A stretch of DNA of 51,107 bases from RGIG3077 sp045541475 (GTDB taxonomy: Bacteria > Bacillota > Clostridia > Oscillospirales > Ruminococcaceae), in NCBI GenBank assembly GCA_045541475.1, contig JAZQJI010000009.1, forward strand, positions 1 to 51,107, read 5' to 3'. This document shows, one piece after another, positions 16,852 through 26,004 of this stretch. The notes under the pieces are model-generated. The model had not been told where the DNA came from. It was given only the letters and a program-made list of their open reading frames with translations, and searched no databases. The first letter of the stretch is position 1, and each line of letters opens with the position of its first letter. The translations under genes and the position numbers were made by a program.

Positions 16852-16891
16852 CTATCTGATGTAAAGTCTGTTTCCTATATCAAGCAGTGCC
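16852..16891 (-). repeat. 40-bp repeat, copy 2
   Basis: Partner of 15498-15537 (35 of 40 bases). Here it encodes the last 13 residues of the AbrB-like protein, LALLDIGNRLYIR. Confidence 0.75.
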
Positions 16892-17028
16892 AGGCAAAAG
16901 TCAAGCTCATGTGTCGATGTTGTCTGCAACGGGTCGCCCTCGCGGATACGCATAGTTCTTCTGATTTCTTTGGGTATAACAACTCTTCCGAGGTCGTCAA
17001 TACGACGCACAATACCTGTTGCTTTCAT
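16852..17028 (-). CDS. short AbrB/SpoVT-family DNA-binding protein
   Basis: A 58-residue protein whose first 35 residues are a complete AbrB/SpoVT swapped-hairpin domain: MKATGIVRRIDDLGRVVIPK, then EIRRTMRIREGDPL. In AbrB and SpoVT the domain continues with an EIY-like strand and a longer C-terminal region; here it switches at residue 36 to TTSTHELDFCLALLDIGNRLYIR, the last part being the 40-bp repeat. So the gene is either a truncated regulator fused to a foreign tail or a small stand-alone family. ATG 17028 has AAAGGAG about 10 bases upstream. It likely acts as a transition-state-type or local repressor. Confidence 0.75.
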   Translation of the reverse strand: MKATGIVRRIDDLGRVVIPKEIRRTMRIREGDPLQTTSTHELDFCLALLDIGNRLYIR

Positions 17029-17115
17029 ATATAAAATCTCCTTTTATTTTGTCGATAATTGAAAATCGTGATGTTAGTATCTGTAAATCGGAGAGAAATA
17101 TACCGCAATTATGCC

Positions 17116-18093
17116 TTAGATTGTTTTTTTATAATTCAAAAAATAACAAATAATAAAATTCATCAATCCGGATGCAAAAACAATTATTATATCCACAGGA
17201 GCAAGTATGATTCCGGGAATGTTATCAAAAACAAACCCTGTGCCAAAACTATATAAATGCCCGTTGAGAAGAATCATTTCGCCAATATACATCAGCAGTG
17301 TCGTTAGAGATGACGAAAATGCAGGAAACCAAACTGATACGAGTTTTCGCTTTCCCAAAAGGAACGAGCCGACAAACACGCCTACTGTTACACCTAAAAG
17401 GATAAAAAACACCGCCATTAACGTAGCCGACAAAGGAGATACTTGGATACTTCCATCTCTCCAAAACGCTGTAAAGCAAGCAAGTATACACAAACCAAGG
17501 AACGAAAGGGAACAAACTGACTGCAAAACCAAAGATTTGAGACGCTTCTTATCCCCGTTCTTTACCATTTGCCCGAAGCCATACAAGCAATTCAAGATAG
17601 TAATAATCAATACAACAGAAATAATATAAAAGTGCATCTTAAACGCAGGGTTATAGTCGCCCATCAAGATATCGACTGCGGTTTGTGTCTTGTATGTGGT
17701 TACGGTTTCTTCCCACCCTTCCGGAGGGACATAACACATGTACATCTGCCAGTCCTCAAGCTTTGTGACAGTTTCAGCAGTGGACACTACGACTTTCTGT
17801 TCAAGCAGCCACTCCAATGCGAAGAAAATGCCTGTTGCAGAAATAGCTCCACCTGCAAATGCAAATCTCTTAAATAATCTGATAAACAATGGCATTAAAA
17901 GGACGCTAATAATGATAGCAACGCTTATCGGTGTATATGGAATAATGTATTTTGGGTAGTTCTCCTTCATCACAGTTCCGTTAACAAGCATATCAGTGAC
18001 AACTCTAACACCCATTGATAACGGATAATACGAGGTAATCAAAATGCCGATACAAGAAAGTAAATAATATCGATTAAACTGTTTGCTTTTCAT
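17116..18093 (-). CDS. integral membrane protein under BlaI/BlaR1
   Basis: A 325-residue membrane protein with about seven to eight hydrophobic segments (first at residues 12-30, then 55-75, 80-98, 160-180, 195-213, 225-250, 260-280, 290-320) and one extracytoplasmic loop (about 100-155) rich in Trp, Tyr and Thr. No known family is recognised. It follows the BlaR1-like gene by 13 bases and is the likely output gene of this regulatory pair, in the place where a beta-lactamase or PBP2a gene usually stands. ATG 18093 has AAAGGAG seven bases upstream. A role in sensing or exporting a cell-wall-active compound is possible. Confidence 0.7.
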   Translation of the reverse strand: MKSKQFNRYYLLSCIGILITSYYPLSMGVRVVTDMLVNGTVMKENYPKYIIPYTPISVAIIISVLLMPLFIRLFKRFAFAGGAISATGIFFALEWLLEQKVVVSTAETVTKLEDWQMYMCYVPPEGWEETVTTYKTQTAVDILMGDYNPAFKMHFYIISVVLIITILNCLYGFGQMVKNGDKKRLKSLVLQSVCSLSFLGLCILACFTAFWRDGSIQVSPLSATLMAVFFILLGVTVGVFVGSFLLGKRKLVSVWFPAFSSSLTTLLMYIGEMILLNGHLYSFGTGFVFDNIPGIILAPVDIIIVFASGLMNFIICYFLNYKKTI

Positions 18094-18106
18094 GCTCATT
18101 CTCCTT

Positions 18107-19021
18107 TCACCCTGCATTAGTTAACAACGCATAGAAAATCGTTACAATCAACACAATAAATACTATAAGCGAAAACCAAGTCAACTTCTTAAAGGACAAT
18201 ATGTTCTCAATTCGTGTGCGTATTTTTGCCCCGCCAAAAGCAGAGGCAAATACAGTTGCTCCTTGTTTGCTTTCCAGCAATGATAATGCATAATCTTTTG
18301 CACGGTCATATCCAATCTTTGTAAGAACACGCTCATCGCAAGAGAATTCAAGATCTGCAAGAAACCCTTTTAAGAATAACCAGCAAAGCGGATTGAACCA
18401 ATGTACTGCAACAATTACAAATGCTATAATTCGCCACAGATTATCAAAACTGTGTATATGTGTTTTTTCATGCAATACAATAAATTCAATATCTCTGTCT
18501 TTGTAGGTGGCAGGCAAAATAATTTTAGGCTTTACAATACCATATACAGCAGGAGATACGATTTTCTCAGATAGATAGATGTTATCTTTTAGATGAATTG
18601 AATCCTTGATTTCATAAATCGTCGTAAAATATGTAACAACCAGCATCAGAAGAATAGCCAGCGAAACAATAATCCATATAACCGAAGCCACACTAAAAAT
18701 ATCTTCAAGTATATTAACTTTATATGTTATCGGAAAATAAGTATCCGCCGCCATAACACTATTCATCACTGAAAAAGCGATATCGTCAGTAGGTTGATAT
18801 ACAACAATAGTTTTTGTAGTTAGTTTTGATAATAACGACATCAGACCATATTGACTATTCATTCCAACTGGGAACATCATTCTAAAAAAAGGAATTATCC
18901 AAAGAAACACCGTCAGCCTTCTCGGAATCTTTTTAATGAGTCTGACAAGCATAATTAGCATGCCTGTTATGGCGGCAGTTATGCTCATATTGAATATCCA
19001 ATAAAACACTTCTTGCAACAT
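18107..19021 (-). CDS. BlaR1/MecR1-family M56 metallopeptidase sensor
   Basis: About 304 residues. An N-terminal set of membrane helices frames an M56 zinc metalloprotease with the signature LHEKTHIH (HExxH) and the downstream EFSCDE motif. In BlaR1/MecR1 this protease, on signal, leads to cleavage of the BlaI/MecI repressor. The extracellular penicillin-binding sensor domain of BlaR1 (about 240 residues with SxxK) is missing: the protein ends after the last membrane helix, so the signal must be sensed otherwise. ATG 19021 with AGGTG six bases upstream is preferred to GTG 19030, which overlaps the blaI-like stop. Confidence 0.85.
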   Translation of the reverse strand: MLQEVFYWIFNMSITAAITGMLIMLVRLIKKIPRRLTVFLWIIPFFRMMFPVGMNSQYGLMSLLSKLTTKTIVVYQPTDDIAFSVMNSVMAADTYFPITYKVNILEDIFSVASVIWIIVSLAILLMLVVTYFTTIYEIKDSIHLKDNIYLSEKIVSPAVYGIVKPKIILPATYKDRDIEFIVLHEKTHIHSFDNLWRIIAFVIVAVHWFNPLCWLFLKGFLADLEFSCDERVLTKIGYDRAKDYALSLLESKQGATVFASAFGGAKIRTRIENILSFKKLTWFSLIVFIVLIVTIFYALLTNAG

Positions 19022-19026
19022 AAGCG

Positions 19027-19383
19027 TCACCTATTGTCAATGAGTTTACGCAGCTCATTGATTTCTTCCTCAGATAAAGGCTCATCTTCAAGCAGTGCCG
19101 AAAATAAAGCCTTGCGAGAACCGCCAAACACCTTTTTCACAAGCGAAGTAACTTCCACCTTTTGCATTTCGTTTTGCGATACAAGCGGAGTACAAATAAA
19201 TCCGGGGTCTTCGCGTCGAATAAATCCTTTTGCTTCAAGTTTTTTAATTACAGTATAGGTGGTATTTTTGTTCCATCCAATTGTATCAGCGGCAATTAAA
19301 CTAATATCCTTGGCAGAAATAGGGCTTTTTTTCCATATAATCTCCATTACTTTGGCTTCGCTTTCAAAAAGTTTTTCTTTCAT
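19027..19383 (-). CDS. BlaI/MecI/CopY-family repressor
   Basis: A 118-residue winged-helix repressor: LFESEAKVMEIIWKKSPISAKDI, NKNTTYTVIKKLEAKGFI and the dimerisation/cleavage region NEMQKVEVTSLVKKVFGGSRKAL, then a helical tail. It represses its own operon by binding dyads over the promoter and is removed by the BlaR1-like protease. It is the first gene of a three-gene operon with overlapping stop/start to the sensor. The operator is directly upstream (19399-19432). Confidence 0.9.
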   Translation of the reverse strand: MKEKLFESEAKVMEIIWKKSPISAKDISLIAADTIGWNKNTTYTVIKKLEAKGFIRREDPGFICTPLVSQNEMQKVEVTSLVKKVFGGSRKALFSALLEDEPLSEEEINELRKLIDNR

Positions 19384-19398
19384 AACAAATCCTCCACA

Positions 19399-19444
19399 GA
19401 CTACTTCTATAGTCTATACTATCACAGTAGTCCAGTTTTGTCAA
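19399..19444 (-). promoter_or_regulatory. promoter and nested operator of the BlaI-type operon
   Basis: Minus strand TTGACA (19444-19439), 17 bases, TAGTAT (19421-19416). An outer dyad GACTACT (19399-19405) / AGTAGTC (19426-19432) encloses an inner dyad ATAGT-ctat-ACTAT (19409-19422) that lies on the -10. Binding would shut the promoter, as in bla/mec operators. Confidence 0.85.
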
Positions 19445-19475
19445 GTGGCAGATTTTTCTTTTTTCGACAAAAATT

Positions 19476-19506
19476 AAAGCGAGGTGAAATTCACCTCGCT
19501 TTTTAT
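19476..19506. terminator. bidirectional terminator
   Basis: Arms AAAGCGAGGTGA (19476-19487) and TCACCTCGCTTT (19491-19502) with T-rich flanks on both strands. It terminates the 12-gene polysaccharide operon on minus. Confidence 0.85.
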
Positions 19507-19546
19507 ATATAACTTCAAAATCCGATGTTTTCGCAGATTACAACCT

Positions 19547-20656
19547 CTAAACACAACAACCCAAAATCACCTTACAGATTCTGTCAACATCTTCAAGAGT
19601 CAAATCCGCATACAAAGGCAATGTCAAAACCCTATCCGCTATGTACTGTGCAACGGGTGTTTTTTCTGCGCCCGCCGTGGAATAATCCTTATAACATTCA
19701 AAGCTGTTTGTCAGCGGGAAGAAATACTTGCGTGCCACAATTTCGTTTGATTTAAGCAGCTCATAAACCTCATCGCGTGTATACTTATAGCCATCAAACA
19801 CAACGGGAAAATAAGCATAATTTGATTTTACGTTTTGCTGCTCGGCGCAAAGCTTAATTCCGCCAACGCCTGAAAAATGCGCGCGATAACGCTGAACAAC
19901 CGCCTTACGCTTAGCAATTTCATCGTCAACATGGCGCAAATTGCAAAGACCCATTGCGGCTTGAAACTCGCTCATTTTAGCATTTCCGCCCACATAAGCA
20001 ACCGATTCGGGTCCGCGAATGCCAAAATTTTTCATATCTTTAAGCACTTGCATAAGCGATTCTTCAGCAAAAGTAACCGCTCCGCCTTCAATGGTGTTAA
20101 AAACCTTTGTTGCATGAAAACTAAACATTGAAGCATCGCCGAAATTTGATACGTTAACACCGTTTTTTACAACGCCAAATGCGTGCGCGGCATCATAAAT
20201 AACCTTTAAGCCGTACTTATCCGCAATTTGCTTTATCTGCTCAACATTGCAGATATTGCCATAAACGTGAACGGGTATTATTGCCGAGGTTTTATCAGTA
20301 ATCAAGCTTTCAATTTTAGTTGTATCAATTGTGTAATCAACATCGTTTATATCGCAAAAAACAGGCACTAAACCACTGCGCACAATTGCGTGCGTGGTTG
20401 AAGCAAATGTAAACGGGGTTGTAATAACCTCGCTTCCCAATGGCAAATTCATTGCAGCTATTATGTTTTCAAGAGCTAAGTGTCCGTTTGTGTAAAGCGC
20501 AACAAACGGTGTATCCAGATATTTTTCAAGCTCTGTTTGTAATTGTTTGTGCTTTGCCCCCATATTTGTCAGCCAGCGGCTGTCCCATAAATCCTTTATT
20601 TCTTCGCAGTATTCCTCAAATTCCGGCATTGAGGAACGGGTGACGTTAATTGACAT
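19547..20656 (-). CDS. DegT/DnrJ/EryC1/StrS-family aminotransferase
   Basis: A 369-residue PLP-dependent sugar aminotransferase. Landmarks are LYTNGHLALENII (phosphate-binding), TTPFTFAST, PVHVYGN, IYDAAHAFG (cofactor Asp) and SFHATKVFNTIEGG with the Schiff-base Lys near residue 189. It would transfer an amino group to a nucleotide-activated keto sugar for the surface polysaccharide. It is the last gene of the operon, 50 bases after the SLC13 transporter, with AAAGGAAG before ATG. A PLP enzyme making an amino acid derivative rather than an amino sugar is also possible given the ATP-grasp neighbours. Confidence 0.9.
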   Translation of the reverse strand: MSINVTRSSMPEFEEYCEEIKDLWDSRWLTNMGAKHKQLQTELEKYLDTPFVALYTNGHLALENIIAAMNLPLGSEVITTPFTFASTTHAIVRSGLVPVFCDINDVDYTIDTTKIESLITDKTSAIIPVHVYGNICNVEQIKQIADKYGLKVIYDAAHAFGVVKNGVNVSNFGDASMFSFHATKVFNTIEGGAVTFAEESLMQVLKDMKNFGIRGPESVAYVGGNAKMSEFQAAMGLCNLRHVDDEIAKRKAVVQRYRAHFSGVGGIKLCAEQQNVKSNYAYFPVVFDGYKYTRDEVYELLKSNEIVARKYFFPLTNSFECYKDYSTAGAEKTPVAQYIADRVLTLPLYADLTLEDVDRICKVILGCCV

Positions 20657-20706
20657 AATATACTTCCTTTCCGATGCAAACGTTAATAAATAAATCTAAC
20701 GCTCGC

Positions 20707-21984
20707 TTATACCAACGGGAAAAACAACGGTACTGATATAACAATTCCGGCTAATACAAGAATATCCAACAGCCATGTGTATTTTATATAATCCGAGAAC
20801 TTATAGCCTGCCACAAGCGTCATTGCTGTCTGTGCATTTGCCAGCGGTGTACTGAAGGTCAAATTGGCGGCATATACAATGCCCAACGCAAACGGAATTG
20901 CATTAAAGCCCTGAGAATTGCACAACGCCAACGCAATTGGCAAAACCATTACAACCGCAGTTGAGTTGGTAATAAAATTGCTGATGATCATAGTTGCGGC
21001 AACAAATATCGCAAATATGGCAAGGGGCGGAGTATCGGGCGAAATAATCTTAGCCAATGCATCGGACATCATTTGTCCTGCACCGCTTTTTGTAAGCCCG
21101 GTTGCCAACCCAAGACAACCCGCCAAAACAAACACAACAGACCAATCCATATTCTTGATAACGCTTTTTTGGTTTGTACTCTTGGTAATAATACACATAA
21201 TTGCAGCAATTACAGCTGTTGTTGCAGTGGGAATCCACGCACCGATAAACATTACTATTGTGAAAACAAAAATCACAACCATTGTTATCAATTTTCTTTT
21301 ATCAATAACAATCTCATCGTTTTGAGATGCCACGGCCTCTTTTTCATCGTTATCTGATTTGACATTTCCCCAAACGCCAACGCCTATTCTATGTCCAATA
21401 GTCAGAACGAATGCTATGTATATTACTGTGAGCACAATACCGGGAAGAAGAAAATCGAACATTTTCAGTTCTTCGCCTGTCATCTCCTTCAATATTCCGT
21501 TTGCGGTCAGCTGCGGAGTAGAACCCACAAGCGTACACACTCCGCCAAACATGGCGCCAAGAGTTACGGGAAGTGTAAGGTTCTTTCTGTTCATATTGGG
21601 ATTTGACCGAGAAACGCTTGCAATAATCGGAAGGAATATCGCTATTACCGCCGTATTGGACAAGAATGTAGACAGCAGCGCCGACACAATTCCCGCCAAA
21701 AGAATAAACATTTTTTCTCTGCCGCCGGATACTTTTGCAACATATTTTCCAATAAGATTTGCAGCGCCTGTATCCATCATTGCAATGCCGACCACCATCA
21801 TACCAAACATCAACAAAACAGTTGAATTGGAAAATCCGGAGAAAGCCTCATCAATGGTACAAATTCCTGCAAGTGCAAATGCAAGACAGCCCAGACAAGC
21901 TGTAGCCGCATTGGGTATGGGACGTGTAATGAACAAAACCACACTGACAGCGAGGATTAATAGTCCTATTATTTCAGGTGCCAT
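20707..21984 (-). CDS. SLC13/DASS-family anion permease
   Basis: A 425-residue membrane protein of about 11-12 helices with the two signature SNT motifs of the DASS family: FLSNTAVIAIFLPI near residue 109 and FITNSTAVVMVLPI near 340. DASS proteins import dicarboxylates, sulfate or similar anions with Na or H. The ATG overlaps the stop of the ATP-grasp gene (TAATG), so the two are translationally linked. Within the polysaccharide operon it could bring in the acid that the ATP-grasp ligases attach. Confidence 0.85.
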   Translation of the reverse strand: MAPEIIGLLILAVSVVLFITRPIPNAATACLGCLAFALAGICTIDEAFSGFSNSTVLLMFGMMVVGIAMMDTGAANLIGKYVAKVSGGREKMFILLAGIVSALLSTFLSNTAVIAIFLPIIASVSRSNPNMNRKNLTLPVTLGAMFGGVCTLVGSTPQLTANGILKEMTGEELKMFDFLLPGIVLTVIYIAFVLTIGHRIGVGVWGNVKSDNDEKEAVASQNDEIVIDKRKLITMVVIFVFTIVMFIGAWIPTATTAVIAAIMCIITKSTNQKSVIKNMDWSVVFVLAGCLGLATGLTKSGAGQMMSDALAKIISPDTPPLAIFAIFVAATMIISNFITNSTAVVMVLPIALALCNSQGFNAIPFALGIVYAANLTFSTPLANAQTAMTLVAGYKFSDYIKYTWLLDILVLAGIVISVPLFFPLV

Positions 21985-23294
21985 TATTTAACCTCCGCAT
22001 TTTTCTGACATATATCGCTATATTGATTCAATCTTTCCACATCAAACGGCTTGTACAGCATACTCTTGCCGCTGATGTCATTAATTTTCACAATGTTTTG
22101 AATTGTTTTTATTGTTTGCTTTATTCTTTCGATGCTGTTATCGCGAATTACAGCTCTGAACACTCTCTGTGAGAGGGTGTTTGTGTCGGCTATTTCATCG
22201 CCGATATTGTGCATATACTCAGCCAGAATTACATTATCAATATTCTGAACGGTATCTTTTCCCGAAACATCTCCTATCACGCCTTGATGCGCATATATGT
22301 TGAGATTGAGTACATAACTCGAAAAGAACGGATTATCCAAATCAAGCTCAAACCCTTGCATTTCTCCCGTAAGCGCATGTGCAATTAGCATTTTCATAAA
22401 ATTAATTCTGTTCTCGGCCTCAATAAACCTATAATCGTGTCCGCCGTTTGCGCGATATCCCAGTTCAAAGAACTTTACGCCGGCATCTGTATTAATGCCT
22501 TGTATAAAAACTGTGCCATCAACTGCTCGCAATCCTTTAAGCATAGATATAACTTTTTCGTTTGTATCGGTTACATATTTACTTAAACTGCTTGAAGGAG
22601 CAATCAATATGTCAGCCTGGCAGGTTATATTCTCGTGATCAAGCGACATTAATTTATCTTTAAAACAAGAAAGCGAAATTTCGCCGTTCTTCATCGTATA
22701 TGTAGCGGTAACCTCATCGCCTGCCACGTACTCCTCTACCAAAACATTCTTGCTCGGAGAAATCTGCATGGCATAATCATACGCTTTTTTAAGCTCGGCA
22801 GCGTCATTGCAAATCGTAATACCCCTGCCTCCGCTTGAGTCAATCGGCTTTACAATTACAGGGAAAACTATGCTACTGTCATCAAAAGCACCGTTGCGAA
22901 CACAATCAGTATAATCATTGGGAACGGGCACTCCATACTTTCGGCAGGTTTTTTTAAACAAAGACTTGTCCAGCGAAAGACGAATCTGTTCTTCGGAAGC
23001 GTAGAACGGAAAACCAAGCCTATCACATATTTTTCTTGCATAAGGAAGCATTGAGTCGGTAAATGCAGTAAATACACCATCAACTTTTTCTTCCTTGCAA
23101 AGATTAACAATTGCATCAACATCAATTGTGCTGACCATACAAGCCTTATCCGCATGCTTCTTCGCAGGCGAATCAGGCAAATAGTCTGTTACTATTGTGT
23201 ATATACCCATAGATTTTGCAATTTCAACTGCCTCACAAAGAGGTCTTACTGCACCAAGAAAAAGCAGCCTTTTCCCTTTTAAATTTTCAAACAT
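21984..23294 (-). CDS. ATP-grasp ligase, first copy (436 residues)
   Basis: Carbamoyl-phosphate-synthase-like ATP-grasp protein. A Rossmann-type N-terminus (KRLLFLGAVRPLCEAVEIAKSMG) is followed by the grasp core with VIVKPIDSSGGRGITIC (nucleotide loop), VEEYVAGDEV and FELGYRANGG (metal site). Such enzymes activate a carboxylate as acyl phosphate and join it to an amine or thiol. An extra C-terminal domain of about 110 residues follows. It is about 25% like the other ATP-grasp gene of this operon by eye, sharing the N-terminus and loops. The substrate is unknown; peptide-like or amino-acid decoration of the polysaccharide fits the context. Confidence 0.85.
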   Translation of the reverse strand: MFENLKGKRLLFLGAVRPLCEAVEIAKSMGIYTIVTDYLPDSPAKKHADKACMVSTIDVDAIVNLCKEEKVDGVFTAFTDSMLPYARKICDRLGFPFYASEEQIRLSLDKSLFKKTCRKYGVPVPNDYTDCVRNGAFDDSSIVFPVIVKPIDSSGGRGITICNDAAELKKAYDYAMQISPSKNVLVEEYVAGDEVTATYTMKNGEISLSCFKDKLMSLDHENITCQADILIAPSSSLSKYVTDTNEKVISMLKGLRAVDGTVFIQGINTDAGVKFFELGYRANGGHDYRFIEAENRINFMKMLIAHALTGEMQGFELDLDNPFFSSYVLNLNIYAHQGVIGDVSGKDTVQNIDNVILAEYMHNIGDEIADTNTLSQRVFRAVIRDNSIERIKQTIKTIQNIVKINDISGKSMLYKPFDVERLNQYSDICQKNAEVK

Positions 23295-23316
23295 TAACCA
23301 TACTCCCCCTTTTGTT

Positions 23317-23844
23317 TTATCTATTCTGCAAATTCCATTCTTCCTTGAGCAAGCCCATCATAATCATGCTTACATATTCGCCGTTTTTATAATTGGATTT
23401 TCTTTTTATACCTTCACGTACAAACCCGGTCTTTTCATATAAACGAATTGCCGCTAAATTTGTTTCCAACACCCCAAGCTCTATTCTGCGAAGGTTGAGA
23501 TTGCAAAAAGCGTGCTCAACCATTGCGTTTACTGCAAACGTACCAATCCCCTTGCCTCTGTTTTCTGAACCGCCAATCATAATATGCAATTCACCGCTAC
23601 GGTTAATATAGTTTATTGATAAGAGACTTATCAAGCCGAGAATTTCAGTTTCGTTTTCATCATCAACAATTGCGCATCTTACCGAATTATTGCGTGCATG
23701 CAGATATTTATCATACCACTCTCTGTCAACATCTTCGTTTATATGCCTGTAAGGCGCGCCCAAACAAGCAATGAGGTGCGGGTCGTTGCGCCAACGATTA
23801 ATTCTTTTTAAATCTTCTCTATCAAGCTCTCTCAGTTTATACAT
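23317..23844 (-). CDS. GNAT-family N-acetyltransferase
   Basis: A 175-residue RimJ/RimL-like acetyltransferase: LRELDREDLKRINRWRNDP at the start and the acetyl-CoA-binding motif A (MIGGSENRGKGIGTFAVNAMVEHAF), then NLRRIELGVLETNLAAIRLYEKTGFVREG. It would acetylate an amino group, probably on the amino sugar produced in this pathway (as in WbdR/PseH-type steps). Its start overlaps the stop of the preceding aminotransferase-like gene by 8 bases, indicating tight coupling. Confidence 0.9.
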   Translation of the reverse strand: MYKLRELDREDLKRINRWRNDPHLIACLGAPYRHINEDVDREWYDKYLHARNNSVRCAIVDDENETEILGLISLLSINYINRSGELHIMIGGSENRGKGIGTFAVNAMVEHAFCNLNLRRIELGVLETNLAAIRLYEKTGFVREGIKRKSNYKNGEYVSMIMMGLLKEEWNLQNR

Positions 23845-24781
23845 TTGTTACCTCACCAGCTAAATATTTCATCTCTTCGGTTGCATATCTCTGATCGCAC
23901 GGCAACGGCAAAATATTCTTTGCCATGTCATATTCCAACTCCGATTTATCGCAACATTCAAAAACATCGGGCCACAATGTCGGAATATATATTTTCTTTT
24001 GCTGCAGTTTTTTTCTTATCTGCTCACCGTTTTCTATATAAAGAGGATACATGAACGCTCCTTCGGGAACATTCAGGCTAAGGCGGTTAATTCCGCCCAG
24101 GGCGTTGTGCAAAAATTCAAAATTTTCTTTTCTGCACTTTTTTATTGTATCATAATCAATCGCGTGTAGCAAGTTTTTTGTCAATTTTGACATTATTTTT
24201 ATAGGTTCGTTTGCAAACAAAGCGTTGTTTGCAGCATATTCAGCATAAAATTCAGATGCGGTTCTTTCAAATCTGCCAAGCAAAAATCCCATTCTGTCAA
24301 AAGATTCATCTTGTGGCAATTCTTCATCAAGCCTTGCATCAGTATAAAGAAAAGCACCATCTGCCACGCCAAAAAATTTTCGGCAGGTATAAATTGTATC
24401 AACATTTTCAATCGGCATCTGATAATATGCCTGAACGTTATCTATTATAACCCTTGCATATTTTTTTGTCAAAGCCTCAAGCTTTGCGTTATCAAGCTGA
24501 CCGTAAAAATTAACTATATACAGCCACGCGTCGTCATCAAGCATAATATCCTTTGGCATAAAATCAGCAGAAATAGAGTAATACTGATACTCAACGCCTT
24601 CTTTTTTGCACACTTCCCTTACAGAATCGCACAAAAACTTGGGAATAAGTATTTTCTTTATTCCCCTTGCCTTTATCAGATATGCTAAGGCATTTCTGGC
24701 GCAGTTAAGTGCAATTGCACCTTCGTGCAGCATTGGCTGATTGTATCTGTCAAGTTCAATGTATCCGCCGATTTCTAACAT
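23837..24781 (-). CDS. DegT-type aminotransferase-fold protein
   Basis: A 314-residue PLP-fold type I protein shorter than usual DegT enzymes (about 370). Seen are ALNCARNALAYLI, LIPKFLCDSV, YIVNFYGQ, VIIDNVQAYYQ (cofactor Asp) and CRKFFGVADGAFLY, where the Lys of RKFFG takes the place of the Schiff-base Lys before a G-x-x-D-G. The C-terminal domain is reduced. It may act on a different carbonyl substrate from the gene at 19547. Members of this divergent group occur in surface-glycan clusters. It lies between the second ATP-grasp and the GNAT gene. Confidence 0.75.
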   Translation of the reverse strand: MLEIGGYIELDRYNQPMLHEGAIALNCARNALAYLIKARGIKKILIPKFLCDSVREVCKKEGVEYQYYSISADFMPKDIMLDDDAWLYIVNFYGQLDNAKLEALTKKYARVIIDNVQAYYQMPIENVDTIYTCRKFFGVADGAFLYTDARLDEELPQDESFDRMGFLLGRFERTASEFYAEYAANNALFANEPIKIMSKLTKNLLHAIDYDTIKKCRKENFEFLHNALGGINRLSLNVPEGAFMYPLYIENGEQIRKKLQQKKIYIPTLWPDVFECCDKSELEYDMAKNILPLPCDQRYATEEMKYLAGEVTNV

Positions 24782-24790
24782 TTCTTTCTC

Positions 24791-25984
24791 CTATTTCAGA
24801 TGTATATTGATATGATTGTTTATATTCTGAAGAACCCTGTTCATCTCTTTTTGATCGTTAAACTTAAAAAATACAATTCCCAGTGCTTTTGCAGCATTAT
24901 CAAAAAATTCCACCACATCGCCCGGTTGCTTATATATATTTTTGCGAATTATATATTTCTCAATATCTTCTGAAAATTCGATATAATCGAAGTGACCATC
25001 CCTATCAGAGTGAAGATTATGTGTTGCATAAAAAGGCTTGCCCATATTAATTTTACAGTCAACCTGTTCTCCCATTGCACATTTAACAGTCATTTCAACA
25101 ATATCCACATCAAAAATCATTCCGAGCAAATCCGGTATCATATTTCCGCCGTTACGCGGTCCCACATCTATAGGCCAAACACGGTTGTTCTTATCAACAA
25201 TAAGCTCCACATTCATAGCGCCAAACTGTATACCAAGCTTATCCACCATGCTTTGAAGCGTATCCTTAACCATTTGAACATCGTCGTTGTCAAGCTCAAG
25301 CGGATAGCTTTTACCTACCGGCACAAGAGCATTGACGTTTGAATCTCGATGGCAATTCAACAATCCCCACAAAATAACTTTTCCGTCTTGAACAAAAATA
25401 TCACCGCCAATTAAGTACGGATGTTTTTTTTCAATAAACTCTTCAACAATAATTCGTTTACTCCTTGAAAAAGAAAAAGCAAACTCCAAAGCTTCCTCAA
25501 GCCCATCCAAACTATTCAATACAGTAGCGCCCTTGCTGCCTGAAGAATCAACAGGTTTAGTGATTACAGGAAGTCTGTATTTGTCAATTTCTTTCTTAAC
25601 GTCTTCAACTGTGGAATAACCATTTGCTTGAGGGGTATTAAACTCGTTGGCCGATAAAAAACGTCTAAATTGATCTTTATTGCAAAGAGTTTCAACCGAA
25701 TTATACGGATTTGTTTTCAAGCACAGTTTTTCCGCAACATAAGCCGCTGTGGGTGCAGCAGGATCCGAAGCGTACGCAAGAATTCCATCAATTCTTTCTT
25801 CCCGGGCAACTTTCAAAACAGCTTCCTTATCAGTTGTGCTGATAAGATAAAATTTATCTGCGTGATATTGTCCGGGATTATCGGTTAAAAAATCACACAA
25901 AACCGTATAATATCCAAGTCTTTTAGCGGTTTCTATCGCAACAACTTGCTGTGCCGAACCGCCGAGCAACAATATTTTTTTCAT
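24791..25984 (-). CDS. ATP-grasp ligase, second copy (397 residues)
   Basis: ATP-grasp protein with a Rossmann-like N-terminus (KKILLLGGSAQQVVAIETAKRLGYYTVLCDF), grasp loop VITKPVDSSGSKGATVL, IIVEEFIEKKH and metal-binding VELIVDKNNRVWPIDVGPRNGGNMI. It probably ligates a carboxylate to an amine. ATG 25984 has AAGGA seven bases upstream; TTG 25990 is less likely. Immediately followed by the aminotransferase-fold gene. Two different ATP-grasp enzymes in one glycan operon suggest two amide or ester bonds are built. Confidence 0.85.
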   Translation of the reverse strand: MKKILLLGGSAQQVVAIETAKRLGYYTVLCDFLTDNPGQYHADKFYLISTTDKEAVLKVAREERIDGILAYASDPAAPTAAYVAEKLCLKTNPYNSVETLCNKDQFRRFLSANEFNTPQANGYSTVEDVKKEIDKYRLPVITKPVDSSGSKGATVLNSLDGLEEALEFAFSFSRSKRIIVEEFIEKKHPYLIGGDIFVQDGKVILWGLLNCHRDSNVNALVPVGKSYPLELDNDDVQMVKDTLQSMVDKLGIQFGAMNVELIVDKNNRVWPIDVGPRNGGNMIPDLLGMIFDVDIVEMTVKCAMGEQVDCKINMGKPFYATHNLHSDRDGHFDYIEFSEDIEKYIIRKNIYKQPGDVVEFFDNAAKALGIVFFKFNDQKEMNRVLQNINNHINIHLK

Positions 25985-26004
25985 ATACAATCCTTTTTAC
26001 TCAG

